Shown here: piece after piece, positions 33,900 through 45,899 of the stretch
Layout: each line of letters begins with the position of its first letter
Position numbering within the stretch: the first letter of the stretch is position 1
Assembly (NCBI GenBank): GCA_958295665.1
Contig: OY282558.1
Span: 335,083,106 to 335,147,105 of the forward strand
Source of the DNA: Tipula vernalis
Lineage: Eukaryota; Arthropoda; Insecta; Diptera; Tipulidae
Length of the DNA stretch: 64,000 nucleotides
Direction: 5' to 3'
Position numbers and translations under genes: made by a program
The notes under the pieces: generated by a model
What the model was told of the DNA's origin: nothing
Seen by the model: only the letters and a program-made list of their open reading frames with translations
The model's database searches: none

Positions 33900-36860
33900 A
33901 TAACCCATTAGTTAGCCCCAAGTTGGTTACTTCATTAATTTAGCTGCCCTGGGTCTAAGGGTTTCATTCGTCGAAGCCGTCTTACTGGGTTCGTGTTGTT
34001 CAGCATACGACGCAAATCCGCAATTTGATGTTGACTAATTCACTGACGTATTCCATTTTTAGATCCTGATGAAGGTTATTATTCCTTATGTACGGACACC
34101 ATGCTTCGCAACCCTTTATTTTGAAAGGTTTGAATTATTTTTACGTTAGTTTTCTTGGTACAGCTCCATGGCTGTATACCACACGTCCATACAGGTTTCA
34201 ATATCTGCCGTTATAAGAGCAGTTTATTATGTAAAGCTAGCTCAGAGTTTAACTCTTCTTTTTTGCTTTTTAACATGCTCTTTCCACTTGAGTTGCTATT
34301 TTGCCGTGTTTGCATATGGAATTGGTTGCGAATTCAGTCGAACAATGATGTGAATTTTATATGCAAAGATTTAGTTTCGTCGAGTTGAACGCGCCTTTTC
34401 TTCGTCCAACTACCCTATGAATTAGCGGCGTTTTGTAATTTATTGGTTAACCCCTCTATGTTGTCTTCAATTGTCAAGATTGCAGTATCATCCGTAAATG
34501 TTGCAATACTTATTCCTTTTGTGCTTAGTACGTCTTGCACATATATAATATATAGATCATTGGTCCCAGGACACTTCTTTGTGGAACTCCAGGCGATATA
34601 TACTTTAGTTCGGAGTATTCCTTTTCATGTTTTACACGCAAGTGTCGGCTTTAAAATCAGGTAAAACTGCTTCATCAGATCTCTGTCTAGTTTATATTCC
34701 AGACCTCGGTGCCATACTTTGTTGAAGGCTGCAGGTACGTTCAAGAAGACACCCGAACAAGTCTTTTTATTTTCAAGAGCATAAATCTGTGATTCTGTGC
34801 ACTTTATCTATGGTAGAGTATATAAATTCAAATTCGTGAGGAGGAATAGGTTTTTCACTTCTATTACTGATTATAACCTTTTGAGTAGGACCTTTTCAAA
34901 TAATTTTGAAATTGTAGGAAGTAGGGAAATCGACCTGTATGATGCTTTCTACAATACAGGTTTTACAATCATTACCACCTCTGCCAGCTTCCACTGGTAT
35001 GTAAAGTATTTTAGTCTGAACGCTTCTTTGACTACTTGCCAAAGTTTTAATTGTATGTACGAGTACTTCAGTTTTTTCGACTAGCTTCCGGAAGAGACCA
35101 GTTTGTTTTATTATTTGTTAACCTATGCAGTTTTCTTTTTGGATAATGGTATCACTGAGTGTCATAATGACAGGCGTTGGGCAGACGAAAGTCCCTCGAA
35201 CAGTTACAAAGAAATCCATCAAATCTGGTATTTTATTTATGTCCGATTTCTAATATGTTGGTTTATCTCCAGACCGAAACTCGTAGTTTGAAGCTCGCCC
35301 AGCTACAAACAGCTCCTTACCCTTATGGGTTGTTAGTCGTGATCTCCAATACGTACTTCTAGCATTCAAATTTCCTCCGATTATGAAGTTAAAACCGAGC
35401 GATTTGAAATAGTTTTCTTTAGTCAGATTATAACGTGGAGGGCAATATATTGAAGATATGTTGATTGCCTTTGACCATTTAATCGAAAATTAATGGTGGC
35501 CACTTGCATAATTTTTTTTTTAATTTTTACTCCTTTCTAATGTTTGAGGTTTCGTTCACTAATATGGTTGAGCCTCCTCTCGCTTTACCTGCTGAGTCGA
35601 CGGCGTGGTAGCACTGGTATCCTCGAATTCTAACGAATGAATCTTTCATCAAATGGGATTCTGAAATTAATAATATATCTATCTTTTCCATATTTAGGAA
35701 AATTTCTAATTTGTTGCAACAGCCCATTTAGATGTTATTCATCTTCATAGATTAGTACATCATGGAAGTGATTTCATTCACTGTTTCTTACTTATTTAAC
35801 CGCTTATTTAAACCGTCCAGGCTTCTTCTTGTTTTAGTAGCCTTAAGTTTAAGGTCTCTATATTCTTTAGAATTTTTTCAAGAATTGGGCTTTGACCGCC
35901 TTCCTTGTTATTTACTCCTTCCCGGTGTTGACAATCTGTGAGTATGGTTTCAGCCTACTATTGCACTTTTTTGTGGAAGTTCAACCACTGGGTTTTTAGA
36001 TATTGTCCTATTACTGGGCCCAGATTTTGCAGTTCTCTGGCTATTTCACATCCTCTATAGTTGGATACTGTCCGTTACAGTTTACGTATTTTCGAGCTGT
36101 ATTTTTTGTGAAACTACAAGCTTGAGCGAGATATTTCCCCGAACATTTCACACATTTCGGCTCTCATTTGCAATATTTGTGATTAAATCCTCGGCATTTC
36201 TTACGCTGCGGTTTGAAGCCAGTGGATTTTTATAAAGCTTCTATATTAATTCTCATGTTAAAGAGTGCCTTAATATTGAGTTTTTCCACTTTTTCTTTGC
36301 TATTAAAAGTGAGCATAAACAATGGAAGCCCATTTTTATTAATTTTGATCCCTTGATCAGTGACGATTTTTTGTTTTTCTAGGATATTTGCCACGTCCTC
36401 TATCTTGAAGCTCTGGTGTTTAAGGTCTTCCATTATATCCTGCCTTGCACTTGTTGGGTGAAGACCTCTGGCGATCCTTTTTGTCCTCACCTTGCTTTCA
36501 AGGCTCTAGAAGTTTCCTTATCTGTTGTATTGATTTTTCATATGTTATTGTTCAGCGCTACAGCTCTGAATTCTTTTGTAGTCACCGATTTCATTGATGA
36601 TTGAATAGGACTATATTCAGTTATTGCCTTTCCTTAATTTTGGTAGGTTGGTTTTCTGATCGGGTATATTTTGCTGATTTTGATTTAATACACCTAATTT
36701 TGAAGTTCGGTTTGAAGCTACAATATCTGGGGAAGATTCTGCCTTCCATTTTTTGCAGCACTTTTCTTCCTGTTCTTTTTTAGGATTCAATCAGTTTCTT
36801 CTCTTAATTCTTCTTCATCAGTATGGAACTGTGTAGCACACTGTTCTCTGGTTTTTTGGA
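33900..36860 (-). pseudogene. Jockey-like non-LTR retrotransposon (gag, endonuclease, RT), decayed but near full length
   Basis: Read right to left. Gag (36230-36490): IARGLHPTSARQDIMEDL and GLPLFMLTFNSKEKVEKLNI, then zinc-knuckle remnants CVKCSGKYLAQAC and YVNCNGQYP (about 36080-36170). Endonuclease: NKLEIFLNMEKIDILLISES and ARGGSTILV (35527-35727), then FIIGGNLNARSTYWRSRLTT (about 35310-35390, Asp of GDFN changed to Asn). RT: LGVPQRSVLGP-like motif near 34560, FTDDTAIL near 34490 (YADD equivalent) and KVWHRGLEYKLDRDL near 34700. The C-terminal NNTNPVRRLRRMKPLDPG lies at about 33950-34010, typical of jockey. Domain order matches the family throughout, and almost every segment is in a different frame. 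Truncation limits and duplication were not resolved. Confidence 0.85.
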
Positions 36861-36879
36861 ATTCTGAAGCATCCTAGGG

Positions 36880-36990
36880 TTCGGTACGTATGACCGTGTT
36901 TCAAAATCCAGAATGCAAAATATCCCGTAAGTCGTAAAAATACCGTTTTTGAAAATCCCGTATTTTAAAATCCCATATTCTAAAATCCAG
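36880..36990. repeat. Short AAAATCCCGTATT-type tandem motif
   Basis: Variants of AAAATCCCGTATTTT and AAAATCCCATATTC repeat three to four times, followed by ACGGGATT in the opposite sense near 37000. Its relation to a specific element is not clear. Confidence 0.4.
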
Positions 36991-37159
36991 CAATTTGAAT
37001 TTTTTTACGGGATTACAGGGTTAACTAAATTAGAAATAACCATTTACTATTTTAATTTTTTCAAACAAATTCAAATTATTGGTCAAAATTGAGTTATATA
37101 TACAACTTAAACGAGTAAAATTTGAAGAATTTATTCCCCGCATTTAACTTTTTCTACAA

Positions 37160-37720
37160 TACTTCGTGGGGATCGAATGGGAGAAAATCTCAAAAGCGAT
37201 CACTTCATTCCTTGAATATATACTCCAATGGCAACTTTTCCGATTCTAAATTTATATCGTACGTTGACCAATGAAAAAGCATCAACCTTTGATGCTGCAT
37301 CCCTCACTGGTCTAAATTTTCTGGATTCATTTGGGTTTATTACATAGCAAATAAAGGATGATACCAAAATTTTTCATTTGCCGTACGAAGTTTTCTTGCC
37401 ATAAACTCCTATTTCGTACTTGGCGCATACTCTCTTTGTTGTAGCTTCCATTATATTAACAGCTCTTTGATTTTATTTTTAGTTTCTTTAGCATCTTTAC
37501 TTAATGTTGCTCCAATAACCCAACCTAATCGTATTTTGGTAGCGATTGAATCGTTTGGGTACCTTCACGATGATCTAGTTTATAACGCGGGCAACTTCTA
37601 TTTTTGAAGCGAAAAACTATTACTTGGTAAATTCTTTAAATGATTGAAATTTTCTTTTAACCTGTCGCTCGATAATGATTGTGAACCCAAGTTTATATTA
37701 TCAATTGTGTCTACTTGTAT
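37160..37720 (-). pseudogene. BEL/Pao pol fragment (protease-RT junction)
   Basis: On the minus strand, NDSIATKIRLGWVIGATLSK (about 37530) matches the BEL/Pao segment after the protease (xATKTxLGWVxxG). It is followed by INPNESRKFRPVRDAASKVD (about 37300, RT start, usually NPNKPGKxRxVFDAAAK) and FRIGKVAIGVYIQGMK and SLLRF (about 37180-37240). The order agrees with the family. Frames differ and stops interrupt. The opposite orientation from the relic at 27.7 kb and the different portion preserved leave open whether both come from the same family. Confidence 0.65.
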
Positions 37721-38069
37721 TCCACATTTGACACTATTTTGTCCTGATATGTGTTACCAACATGTTCAAACATAAATCACGACTTGGACCTTGTAGATTT
37801 ATTTTGGCGGCAATGTTCATCTAAGGAACGCAATCTTGAGTGTTACTAAGAAATTCGACTACTATTGTCAATGGTTTTGTAATAATAGACAAAAGAAGAA
37901 GAAATAGGAAAACGTAAAATTGTAATATTAATTTAGTCTCCTATAACAAAACGGTAGCAATGGAAAATCAAACTACTTAATCGCAAAAAAAAATTTACTA
38001 GGAATAGTTATTTAATTAGAATTTCACTCTCTATCGTAAAACTGTCAGTATGGGATTTTTGGATTATAT

Positions 38070-38985
38070 CAGAGCCTTCTAGAGTATAGAGCCATAATCA
38101 AAATGACGTATTTTTTAGAAGCTTTTTTAGTGGTATAACTTTTCATTGATTTCCATAGGAATCCACAGTAAAAATGGTGTTTTTTAGCTTCAAGTTGTTC
38201 AATGAAAAAAGCAAATATATTATAAAACATTTATATAAAAGTTTTCTACATACCTTGAACAACAAGATTCAAGAAGACTATATTGTTATTAAATAAATAT
38301 TAACTGCAGAAATATTAAAATTAAACTATGCCTAAAATATATTTTTCGAATATCCATTTTGAAAAATAAATCAAAGTTGGCTCTGATGAATTAAAATAAT
38401 ACTTGCTAAATTTATCTTTAGTTTTACTAGCGTACGTAAGATGTCTAAAATATTTACAGAAAAATACGAAAAAAAATTATTTAGTCACAAAATTATCACT
38501 CGTACTTAATATTTTGTGAATTTGTTTTGCTTTTCTTACAATTCTTTTACTTGAAATTTCCTCAGGTGGTAATTTAATGTATGATTTTACCAAATTTTTA
38601 CGGCCATCACTGCCATCTATGTAATGCATATTGACTTAATTACCAAACGAATTGTAGTAAGCTTTTATTTTAATTTAACCAGAATGCTGTTGTTATGAAA
38701 TTTTTTATATTTTGGTTTAAATAATTCAATTATTACAAGAAAATTAAAACGATTTACTTAAACGACATTCATATATGTTGCAAATCAAATATTTAGGAAA
38801 GTATTTCAGAAATCATAATTAAGAATTTGTAACGTTTTCATTAAAAAATTTGTCTTAGGAAAAAAAGTAATTTCCCATATGTTTTATGTATTTTACTATG
38901 AAAAGTTTGGTTTTTTCCACGTTTCTAATTCCTTTATAAAAGCTGTGTTTTTTAGATTATGACTTTGTATAATCAAGGTTGCTTT
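38070..38985 (-). mobile_element. Non-autonomous hAT-like element, copy 1 (916 bp)
   Basis: Starts CAGAGCCTTCTAGAGTATAG, then AGCCATAATCAAAA. Ends with a diverged inverted version (TTTAGATTATGACTTTGTAT, then GGTTGCTTT). The 8-bp GATTATAT lies immediately outside both ends (38062-38069 and 38986-38993). The interior aligns along its whole length, in reverse complement, with the element at 41101-42002. No transposase was found inside. Confidence 0.85.
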
Positions 38986-38993
38986 GATTATAT

Positions 38994-40185
38994 GCTAAAC
39001 GAAATTTTTGCAACTCTCAGTTCCAAGGATTGATTTCGTCGTTCTGCCAATTTCTGTGTACCATCTTTGATAAAACAATAAAAGACTCGGCAATTTTTGT
39101 TTTGGTTTTTATTAGCTTTCGCAAATTCGACAGTTTTCAAAATAAACTTTATAAGTTCTAAAACAAAATAAAATGAAAATTAAGATCTAAAACATCTCGT
39201 CAGTAAATGTTTCCCGCCCAGTGTATCTTATATTTAAATTTAATTTCAAATTAAACGAAACGAAACATCATTTTGTTTTAAAAATATTCGAATGTTAGAA
39301 GCACGAACTTTTACTTCAATTTTTACGGGACACTTCTTATTCCCTAAATATTATTGGGAAGGCTATAAATAACAGTGTAACTCTTTACCAATGGTCTTTG
39401 TCTCGAATCTGGGATGTGCGACGATAGTACTAAATCAGATACTAAAACAATTCTAAATCCTTGTTCTCGCAAGCCAAACGATATAGATATTCTATCTAGC
39501 TTTTGCAATCAACGCAGAAGAAATGTAGTTGTCAAATTGCGAACTCGGAAGTCCTACAAAATACTGTAACATTTTGCACCTGGAGATTGACGAAATTTTG
39601 TTTTTATTGTTTCAGTAACGTGGTAATTATATAAACTTTTATTTAGAAAATTGTATAGGTTCCTCCTCTTAGGGGCTGCAGGCCACTAGTACTCATTGTT
39701 ACTCGCATATGATATGCAAATCATTATTTTTGATCAATTGAAATGATAGTTAGATTTATGTAGATCTTCAATTGTTCTAATTTTAAATATCGTCGTTTTG
39801 ATATAGTATTTAATATACACAGTCCTTATAGTACGTGAAGAAGGTAAATTAACAACTTTAATTAAAACAAGTGAAAGGCTATACGTACTTTCGAATCTAA
39901 AATTGCAACCATAAAATTATCTTGCTGAGGTTTAATGCTTTAATTAAGGCTTACACATACATTTGTACTACCTTTCCGTTCACCTCAACATAGTTTATTT
40001 GTGTATTGAGTATAGAAAATCTTCGAAAAGTGTTTCCATATATCTAACTTATGACATAGCTAAATATTTAGTCATTTTTTATTTTATTTATTTATTTACA
40101 AAATTATTAAACCCACAGTAGAGTACAACGTATAAACAGTACAGTACAACGTATTACACATATGTATAAAGATTTTAGTGTGAAC
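38994..40185. other. Spacer between the hAT-like copies, no gene seen
   Basis: AT-rich sequence. A string near 39672 (AGGGGCTGCAGGCC then ACTAGT) resembles the Helitron-like terminus near 25240. No exon or coding motif was recognised. Confidence 0.4.
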
Positions 40186-40189
40186 GGGT

Positions 40190-40870
40190 CAACAAATTTT
40201 ACAATTGCACTTAATGAAGCCTAGCCTAACATAATGTAAGCTTTAGCAATAATAGAATCAATATGTTTTGTATAATATAATATATTTAAGTCAGACATGA
40301 ACTCAACCCTATCAACAGCTGGGTTATAAAAAAAAATACTGATGAAAAATGGAGGAAAGCGTTTGAAACAAAAAGATAACCTTAAATTTGGCCACATTCA
40401 CCAACAATTTGTTGTTAAACGACTAACTGCAAAATTTATTTAAATCGTCTTTGTAATTGGATACAATCAGATAGTAAGAATCGGAGCGAACATTTTCATA
40501 TCCTCTGAGCAAAGAAGGCAATGAGCAAATTTAAAACACTCCACAATATAATTAATAAATAATGAGAACACTAGTGGATCAATGTGACTGACTATCTTGC
40601 GGTACTCCAGAAGATACACGAAATAAATCAGAAGCAATCCTGCTACATAAACAACCACAGAAAGAGAAACCGGATTAATAATATCAAATTTTCAAAATTA
40701 AAGATTGCACATGAAAACACAAGAATCTCTGTATCATGACTACGAAAATTATGGATCAGAAGAGCGGAAAGCGGAAAGAAGAGCTACAACCTCGATAGCG
40801 GATAATTTCTTATATTTTTCCAGATTTAAAAATCGGACGAATGAAAGATATTTTCCAAGGGTCAGGTAAT
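40190..40870 (-). pseudogene. Non-LTR RT fragment
   Basis: Right to left: LPDPWKISFIRPIFKSGK (about 40810-40865, RT finger region), then IIRYRG. After a gap come SSGVPQDSQS and HIDPLVFSLFINYIVE (40540-40620, RT motif with palm). LLCSEDMKMFAPIL is in the YADDxKxF position with the catalytic YADD altered to CSED. Then NNKLLVNVAKFKVIF and NPAVDRVEFMSDLNI (about 40270-40420). The spacing shows an internal deletion between the finger and palm parts, which would normally hold the FxDxxKAFD motif. Confidence 0.75.
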
Positions 40871-41100
40871 TACAAATTATTCACAGAAGATGTTAGTTTT
40901 TTTATTGTATTAGTAAATAGATTTTTAAATAATGTATACGGTTTAGTCCTTAGTGTTAGACACAGTATTCACTTTAGGAAAGTAACGATTTATGAAATGT
41001 TTAATTTAGCCGTCACTCAGGAGGGCGGAAATTAGCTTTTCACACTTTTTTTGAAAATTATAAATTTTACTATTGATGTATTTCTCAAGTTGGGTTACGG

Positions 41101-42002
41101 CAGAGCACCCTATATTTTATAGAGCCATAATCAAAAAATCTGAGCTTTTATAAGGGAATTAGAAACGAGGAAAAAACGAAACTTTTCATAGTAAAACACA
41201 GAAAACATATGGGAAATTACTTTTTTTCCTAAGACAAATTTTTAAATGAAAACGTTACAAATTCTTAATTATGATTTCTGAAATACCTTTATAAATGTTC
41301 GAATTTCAACATACATGAATATCGTTTAAGTAAATCGTTTTCATTTTTTTGTAATAATTGATTTTTTTAAACCAAAATATTAAAAAAAATTCATAACAAC
41401 AGCATTCTGGTCAAAGTTAAATAAAAGCTTACTACGGTTCGTTTGGTCATTAAGTCAATATACATTACATAGATGGCAGTGATGGCCGTAAAAATTTGGA
41501 AAAATCGTACCAAAAATTACCACCTGGGGAAATTTCAAGTTCAAAAATTGTAGAAAAAGCAAAACAAATTCACAAAATATAAGAACGTGTGATAATTTTG
41601 TGATTAAATAATTTTTTTTCGTATTTTTCTGTGACCATTTTAGACATCTTACGTACACTAGTAAAACTAAAGATAAATTTAGCAAGTATTATTTTACTTT
41701 GTTGTATTTTTCAAAATGAAAGTTCGTAAAAATATATTTTAGAAATAATTTAATTTTAATATTTCTGCAATTAATATTTACTTAATACCAATATGGCCTT
41801 CTTGTATATTGTTCTTAAAGATATGCAGAAAACTTTTATATAAACATTTTATGACATTTTTGCTTTTTTCATTGAAAAACTTGAAGCTAAAAAACACCAT
41901 TTTCACTATGGATTCCTATGGAAATCAGTGAAAAGTTATACCACTAAAAAGCTTCTAAAAAATACGTCATTTTGATTATGGCTCTATACTCTAGAAGGCT
42001 CT
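41101..42002 (+). mobile_element. Non-autonomous hAT-like element, copy 2 (902 bp)
   Basis: Left end CAGAGCACCCTATATTTTAT, then AGAGCCATAATCAAAAA. Right end TTTTGATTATGGCTCTATAC then TCTAGAAGGCTCT. The 8-bp GGTTACGG lies directly outside both ends (41093-41100 and 42003-42010). The interior is a diverged reverse-complement copy of 38070-38985. A 76-codon minus-strand frame (41455-41685) has no recognisable transposase motif. Confidence 0.88.
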
Positions 42003-42010
42003 GGTTACGG

Positions 42011-43141
42011 TCGTTGAATTTTCAAGTATGACATTTCTGTAAGGTTTCTTACTGATTCGATCGCTTACTTTGTCTTTCATTTTATTGAATCTAACGTAAT
42101 GTCGTGTTTAGGTGATTTTTAAAACGCAAAAGTATACATCGTAGGAATAAAATAATGGCATACTCTACCTTATCTTTGTTGAGATTTAACACTTCACAGT
42201 CCCTGATGAAACCGGTACACCATGCATTTCGTTCTGGCAGTGTTTTAAACGGTACTTCACATAGAAATTAAAAACAAAATTCTATTCCACGTGATAAAAT
42301 TCCCAAAGGAAATCTTGAATTTAGGCTAAATCTAAAGAATTTTCAGAATTTAAATTCGGGATTGTTGAAAAATTTTGCAACAATTTTTTCCCCCAAGTTA
42401 AAATTAGGCCTTGTAAAATTGTTTAATCAGATTATTCAGTTATTTTTCATACAAAAAAACATGAAAGGTGGGCTTTTTGCTGTATTTTATACCTAAAATG
42501 TATGTTTCCCGCACTGTTCATTGCTTTGTTGCATGTCTCTATTAAAATCGTGTGAAAGTGATTTTCCTTGATAATTGTACGCTTGACTATAAAATACAAC
42601 TAAATTTTTGTTATTCCCATATTAAAAAAGATGCATCGCGTCTCCACGTATCTTAAACTTTTTTATGTAGAAGAAAACTTATTTTGAAGTTCACATCATT
42701 TTTTAACTTGATAAAGATTCCTTACACGTTCCAAAAATAATTATTTTTTCTAAACATAAATGTGTCGATTATTCTCAAAAACCCCTAATACCATCTCAAG
42801 CCATTTTATGGAAAACGTAAATAACTTATCAAACCAAATACTTTCATAAGTCGTTGGTAATCAAACCGAATTAGAATCTAAGTTTTACTTAATTTTAGTG
42901 GGAAATAATGTATAAGCTAGAAATTGTTTTGGAATTGGTGAGTTTTGCAAGTAACTTTAGGAATTAAGGACTTTTGAAAGCAACTATGGTAGAATTGTTG
43001 ATATTTGAAAATAAAAAGTCAGTATTATCGCGTAAAAAACAAAAATGTGTTCTTACAAAATAAATAAAATAATTGAAATCCAATAACAAAATAAGTTTAT
43101 AATAATTCAGTAAATAAAAAAATAAAAATTAATCTTTTAAT
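42011..43141. other. No supported gene
   Basis: AT-rich. A short minus-strand stretch near 42170-42260 is slightly GC-richer (CEVPFKTLPERNAW in one frame) but could not be assigned to a family. Confidence 0.35.
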
Positions 43142-44760
43142 TTAAATCGTTAAAGCGTTTTCGGAATGGCAGCATTCCGATTTATAATATTCGAGTTCAT
43201 CCATGTCTTCCAAATTGGCCCTAAAGTGTTTCGTAACTAGTTGTGTGATGCCATCAATTTTTGCCGATTTCACAGACACACCGATATTTATTTGACTAGA
43301 CTGTATTTACGCTATGTGCTTTCCTTTTTTAAGAACAGATTTGGCTATCCCAAAATCAGACCTGTAGTTTTGCTCTCCACGCACTAATGCCGCATTCGTC
43401 ATTTTGGTGAGAACACTAGCAGTAGCTGTTTTCCAGTCATTTACTGTATATATAGCGTACCCTAGCCGAATAATCTGCCCATGCTCTGAGTATAGATCAA
43501 AATATTCTTTTGGCCTTATTATTCGCTCCTTGGCTTTTACTTGTTTTTCGAGCTGAGCAAACACTCTGTCGGGGTAATATATGAGTGGCCAGGAACCGAA
43601 AATATTATTTGGACCTCATTAACTTGTGCTGGTGCCACCTGTTTCAACCAAAAAGTAAGCATTCCTATAACGGCCGAAGTTTTATTTTGTGCGCCGCAGC
43701 CATCGCAAATAAGCCGGACGACCGAAATGTCTTAGAATGAAGTTGAGCTTAGCTGGTGATACAAAGCAGAAGCAATTTCGTTTGATCCTTTCATGTGCTC
43801 ATTTTCAAGTCAAATATATAAAAAAAACATTATTCTTTTGAAGATTTGCTGAGCCTTGAACCACACCAAAATTATATAAGTTCAATTGCCTGGAAAAGTA
43901 TGCTGCTTGATGTGGTACTTTTGGTAGTACCATATTTTTCTGCCAATCAAAGGATATGGTAAGCATCCCATCAATTTCTTCCCTTGCTAGTGGGTAAAAG
44001 CTTTTAGCCGGCAAATAAATTGTTCAATTAACATAAGGCAGGTAGAACATTTGTCGGAGGAAGGTGCCTTAAATCCTATGTTAAGACAAGTATTAAAAAT
44101 CCGAAGAAAATAACTTGCTTTGACGTGTATTTCCTTAGAATGATCCGATAGATACATTCGATGCATTCTACTGATGGACAAATCGCCTGTTAATTATTGG
44201 TGACCAACATTTTTGGAGCGGCAATAGTGTACTCGTAAGTCAACGGACTTAAATTTGTTGATACATTTTTTCACCGTTCTTTTTTTAGCACAAATTTCTT
44301 ACTGCTACGGTTATCTCCACGAGTTTGTACTGGTAGAGAACGTTTATTATAGAAAAGTTTGCTTACGCCAATTACTCGATATCTGCTGATATTTAGTATG
44401 CCTGTAATCGCTTTTTGGCAAACCCGCCATTAGTTTTTCGAACGAAGTGTTGAACGGTGGTCGCTCTATTGTGAATAGATCCATTCTTCGTGCGATTGGT
44501 TCTAGTCGGTGAAAATTTAAGTTTGAATCAGCATGTCGACATTGTGGCATTTTAGGGAGGTCCGTCATTGTGTATCTTTTAGGAAATTACAATTTATTTA
44601 AACTCTCAGGTATATATTCATATAAATTTATAAAACTTAAAAGCAAACCTGATTTCTTTTTCCTGTTCTCGTTTCCAACCACTCTTATTTAAAATCCGTT
44701 TTCTCGGTTTAGATTGCGATTCATCATTCCCCATTACCACCCCCTAACACCATCCATATT
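43142..44760 (-). pseudogene. DDE-type transposase relic of a widespread insect family, superfamily unassigned
   Basis: Read right to left: a basic N-terminal piece SGWKREQEKEIR (about 44690), then RHTKYQQIS (44347-44568). Then HVKASYFLRIFNTCLNIGFK with APSSDKCSTC (43987-44181), SFDWQKNMVLPKVPHQAAYF and SRQLNLYNFGVVQG (43805-44014, DWQKN a likely first catalytic Asp), and VVRLICDGCGAQNKTSAVIG (about 43690, CDGCGxQNK a likely second). It continues with NEVQIIFSVPGHSYI, then FAQLEKQVKAKERIIRPKEY (43307-43564), and a tail ending ECCHSENALTI with a stop at 43142. This motif set recurs in many insect transposon-derived proteins. I cannot name the superfamily from memory with confidence (Sola- or Kolobok-like are options). 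The gene is split among frames. Possible intron after EIR. Confidence 0.65.
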
Positions 44761-44769
44761 TTCGTATAT

Positions 44770-45836
44770 TATTGTTACACCATTACATTCACATTTACCG
44801 TTAATAAATAAAAAGGGGCAATAAATAAACTTTAATGGCTCTTCTGTTCCTTAAGAATAACCTTATCAAACTAACCAAACCAACTACCTAACACTAAAAG
44901 GTTAAAAAGAATCAAAAAATTACATTCAAGGAATTGTGTTGTTTTGTATATCAAACTACAACTCGTACGTAGTATCTCAACTTTAGGAATTGGTGGTTTT
45001 TGATTATAACTTTAATAGGGAGTTGTTGATTATTGAAATCGAATTTATTTTCAGATGATTTTTATGCATTGTTTTTTGTTTTAATATATAGAAAAAGAAG
45101 CCATCTATCGTTTGGTATCTTTACTTCCGTTTAATGTTGTCTACACTATAACTAGTTTCTTTCTCTTCTTCGCTTTATTGTTTTTAGCAATTTATAGCAC
45201 TTGAAAACTAGTCAGTGTCACAAACAACACAATAAATTAGCTACAATTAATGTAGGAAAAGCAACTTGTTCGCAAAGTTGTTTGTCGCGCTCGACGCTCT
45301 TGGTCCAAACACAATATCTGCTTAAAAAATCAAGAAATCAGGCTGTTTTGCTCTGGGGTAACATTTTAAAATATCCCAATTTGCGATGTTCGATAAGCAG
45401 GCTTTGCATGATCAATGTCATTGGCCATTAAAAAGTGTTGCGTCATTACCCTCCTTTGTTATCTTTCACGGTCAGTTTTAGCAGAGCCTACTCTATAAAT
45501 AAGAGCCTCCACATTGACTGTATTTTTACTAAGCTTAAAATAAAGTACATAAAATTTTTTCTTTACTATGAAACTATATGGGAAAACGATTGTTTTCATT
45601 TACATTTTTAGTCTATAAGAATTAAGAGCTTTTACATTATTTTTATACGAAAATGTTCATAAAACATGTAATTTTATTTGATTGAAAAATCGAATCATGA
45701 AAATGTTTATTTCTTAGTGAAAATCCTCTTGGAATATAAACTATTGCTAAACTTTTATGGAATGTTGTTGTTGTAAAATACGTCATAACATAAAATTTAT
45801 AAACAATTATAACCATCTCTTTTTAGTCTCCTTCTA
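44770..45836. other. No supported gene
   Basis: AT-rich. A 76-codon plus-strand frame at 45201-45431 shows no recognisable motif or splice-site support. Confidence 0.4.
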
Positions 45837-45898
45837 AAAGCATTGCCACATGACAGAAATCTACCCGAATACAGATTCATATCATGTGGCAATGCTTT
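45837..45898. ncRNA. Pre-miRNA-like 62-nt hairpin (candidate)
   Basis: The 5' arm AAAGCATTGCCACATGA (45837-45853) is perfectly complementary to TCATGTGGCAATGCTTT (45882-45898). Beyond a small internal bulge, AAATCT pairs with AGATTC-type bases, giving a stem of about 26 bp closed by a loop of about 10 bases. Length, single stem and loop size fit an insect microRNA precursor on either strand. I do not recognise the arm sequences as a known miRNA. A small foldback element is the main alternative. Confidence 0.4.
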
Positions 45899-45899
45899 A

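Noticed and set aside
42170..42260. Possible THAP-type zinc finger fragment (minus strand)
   Set aside because: A few suggestive residues only. The Cys/His spacing needed for THAP is absent.
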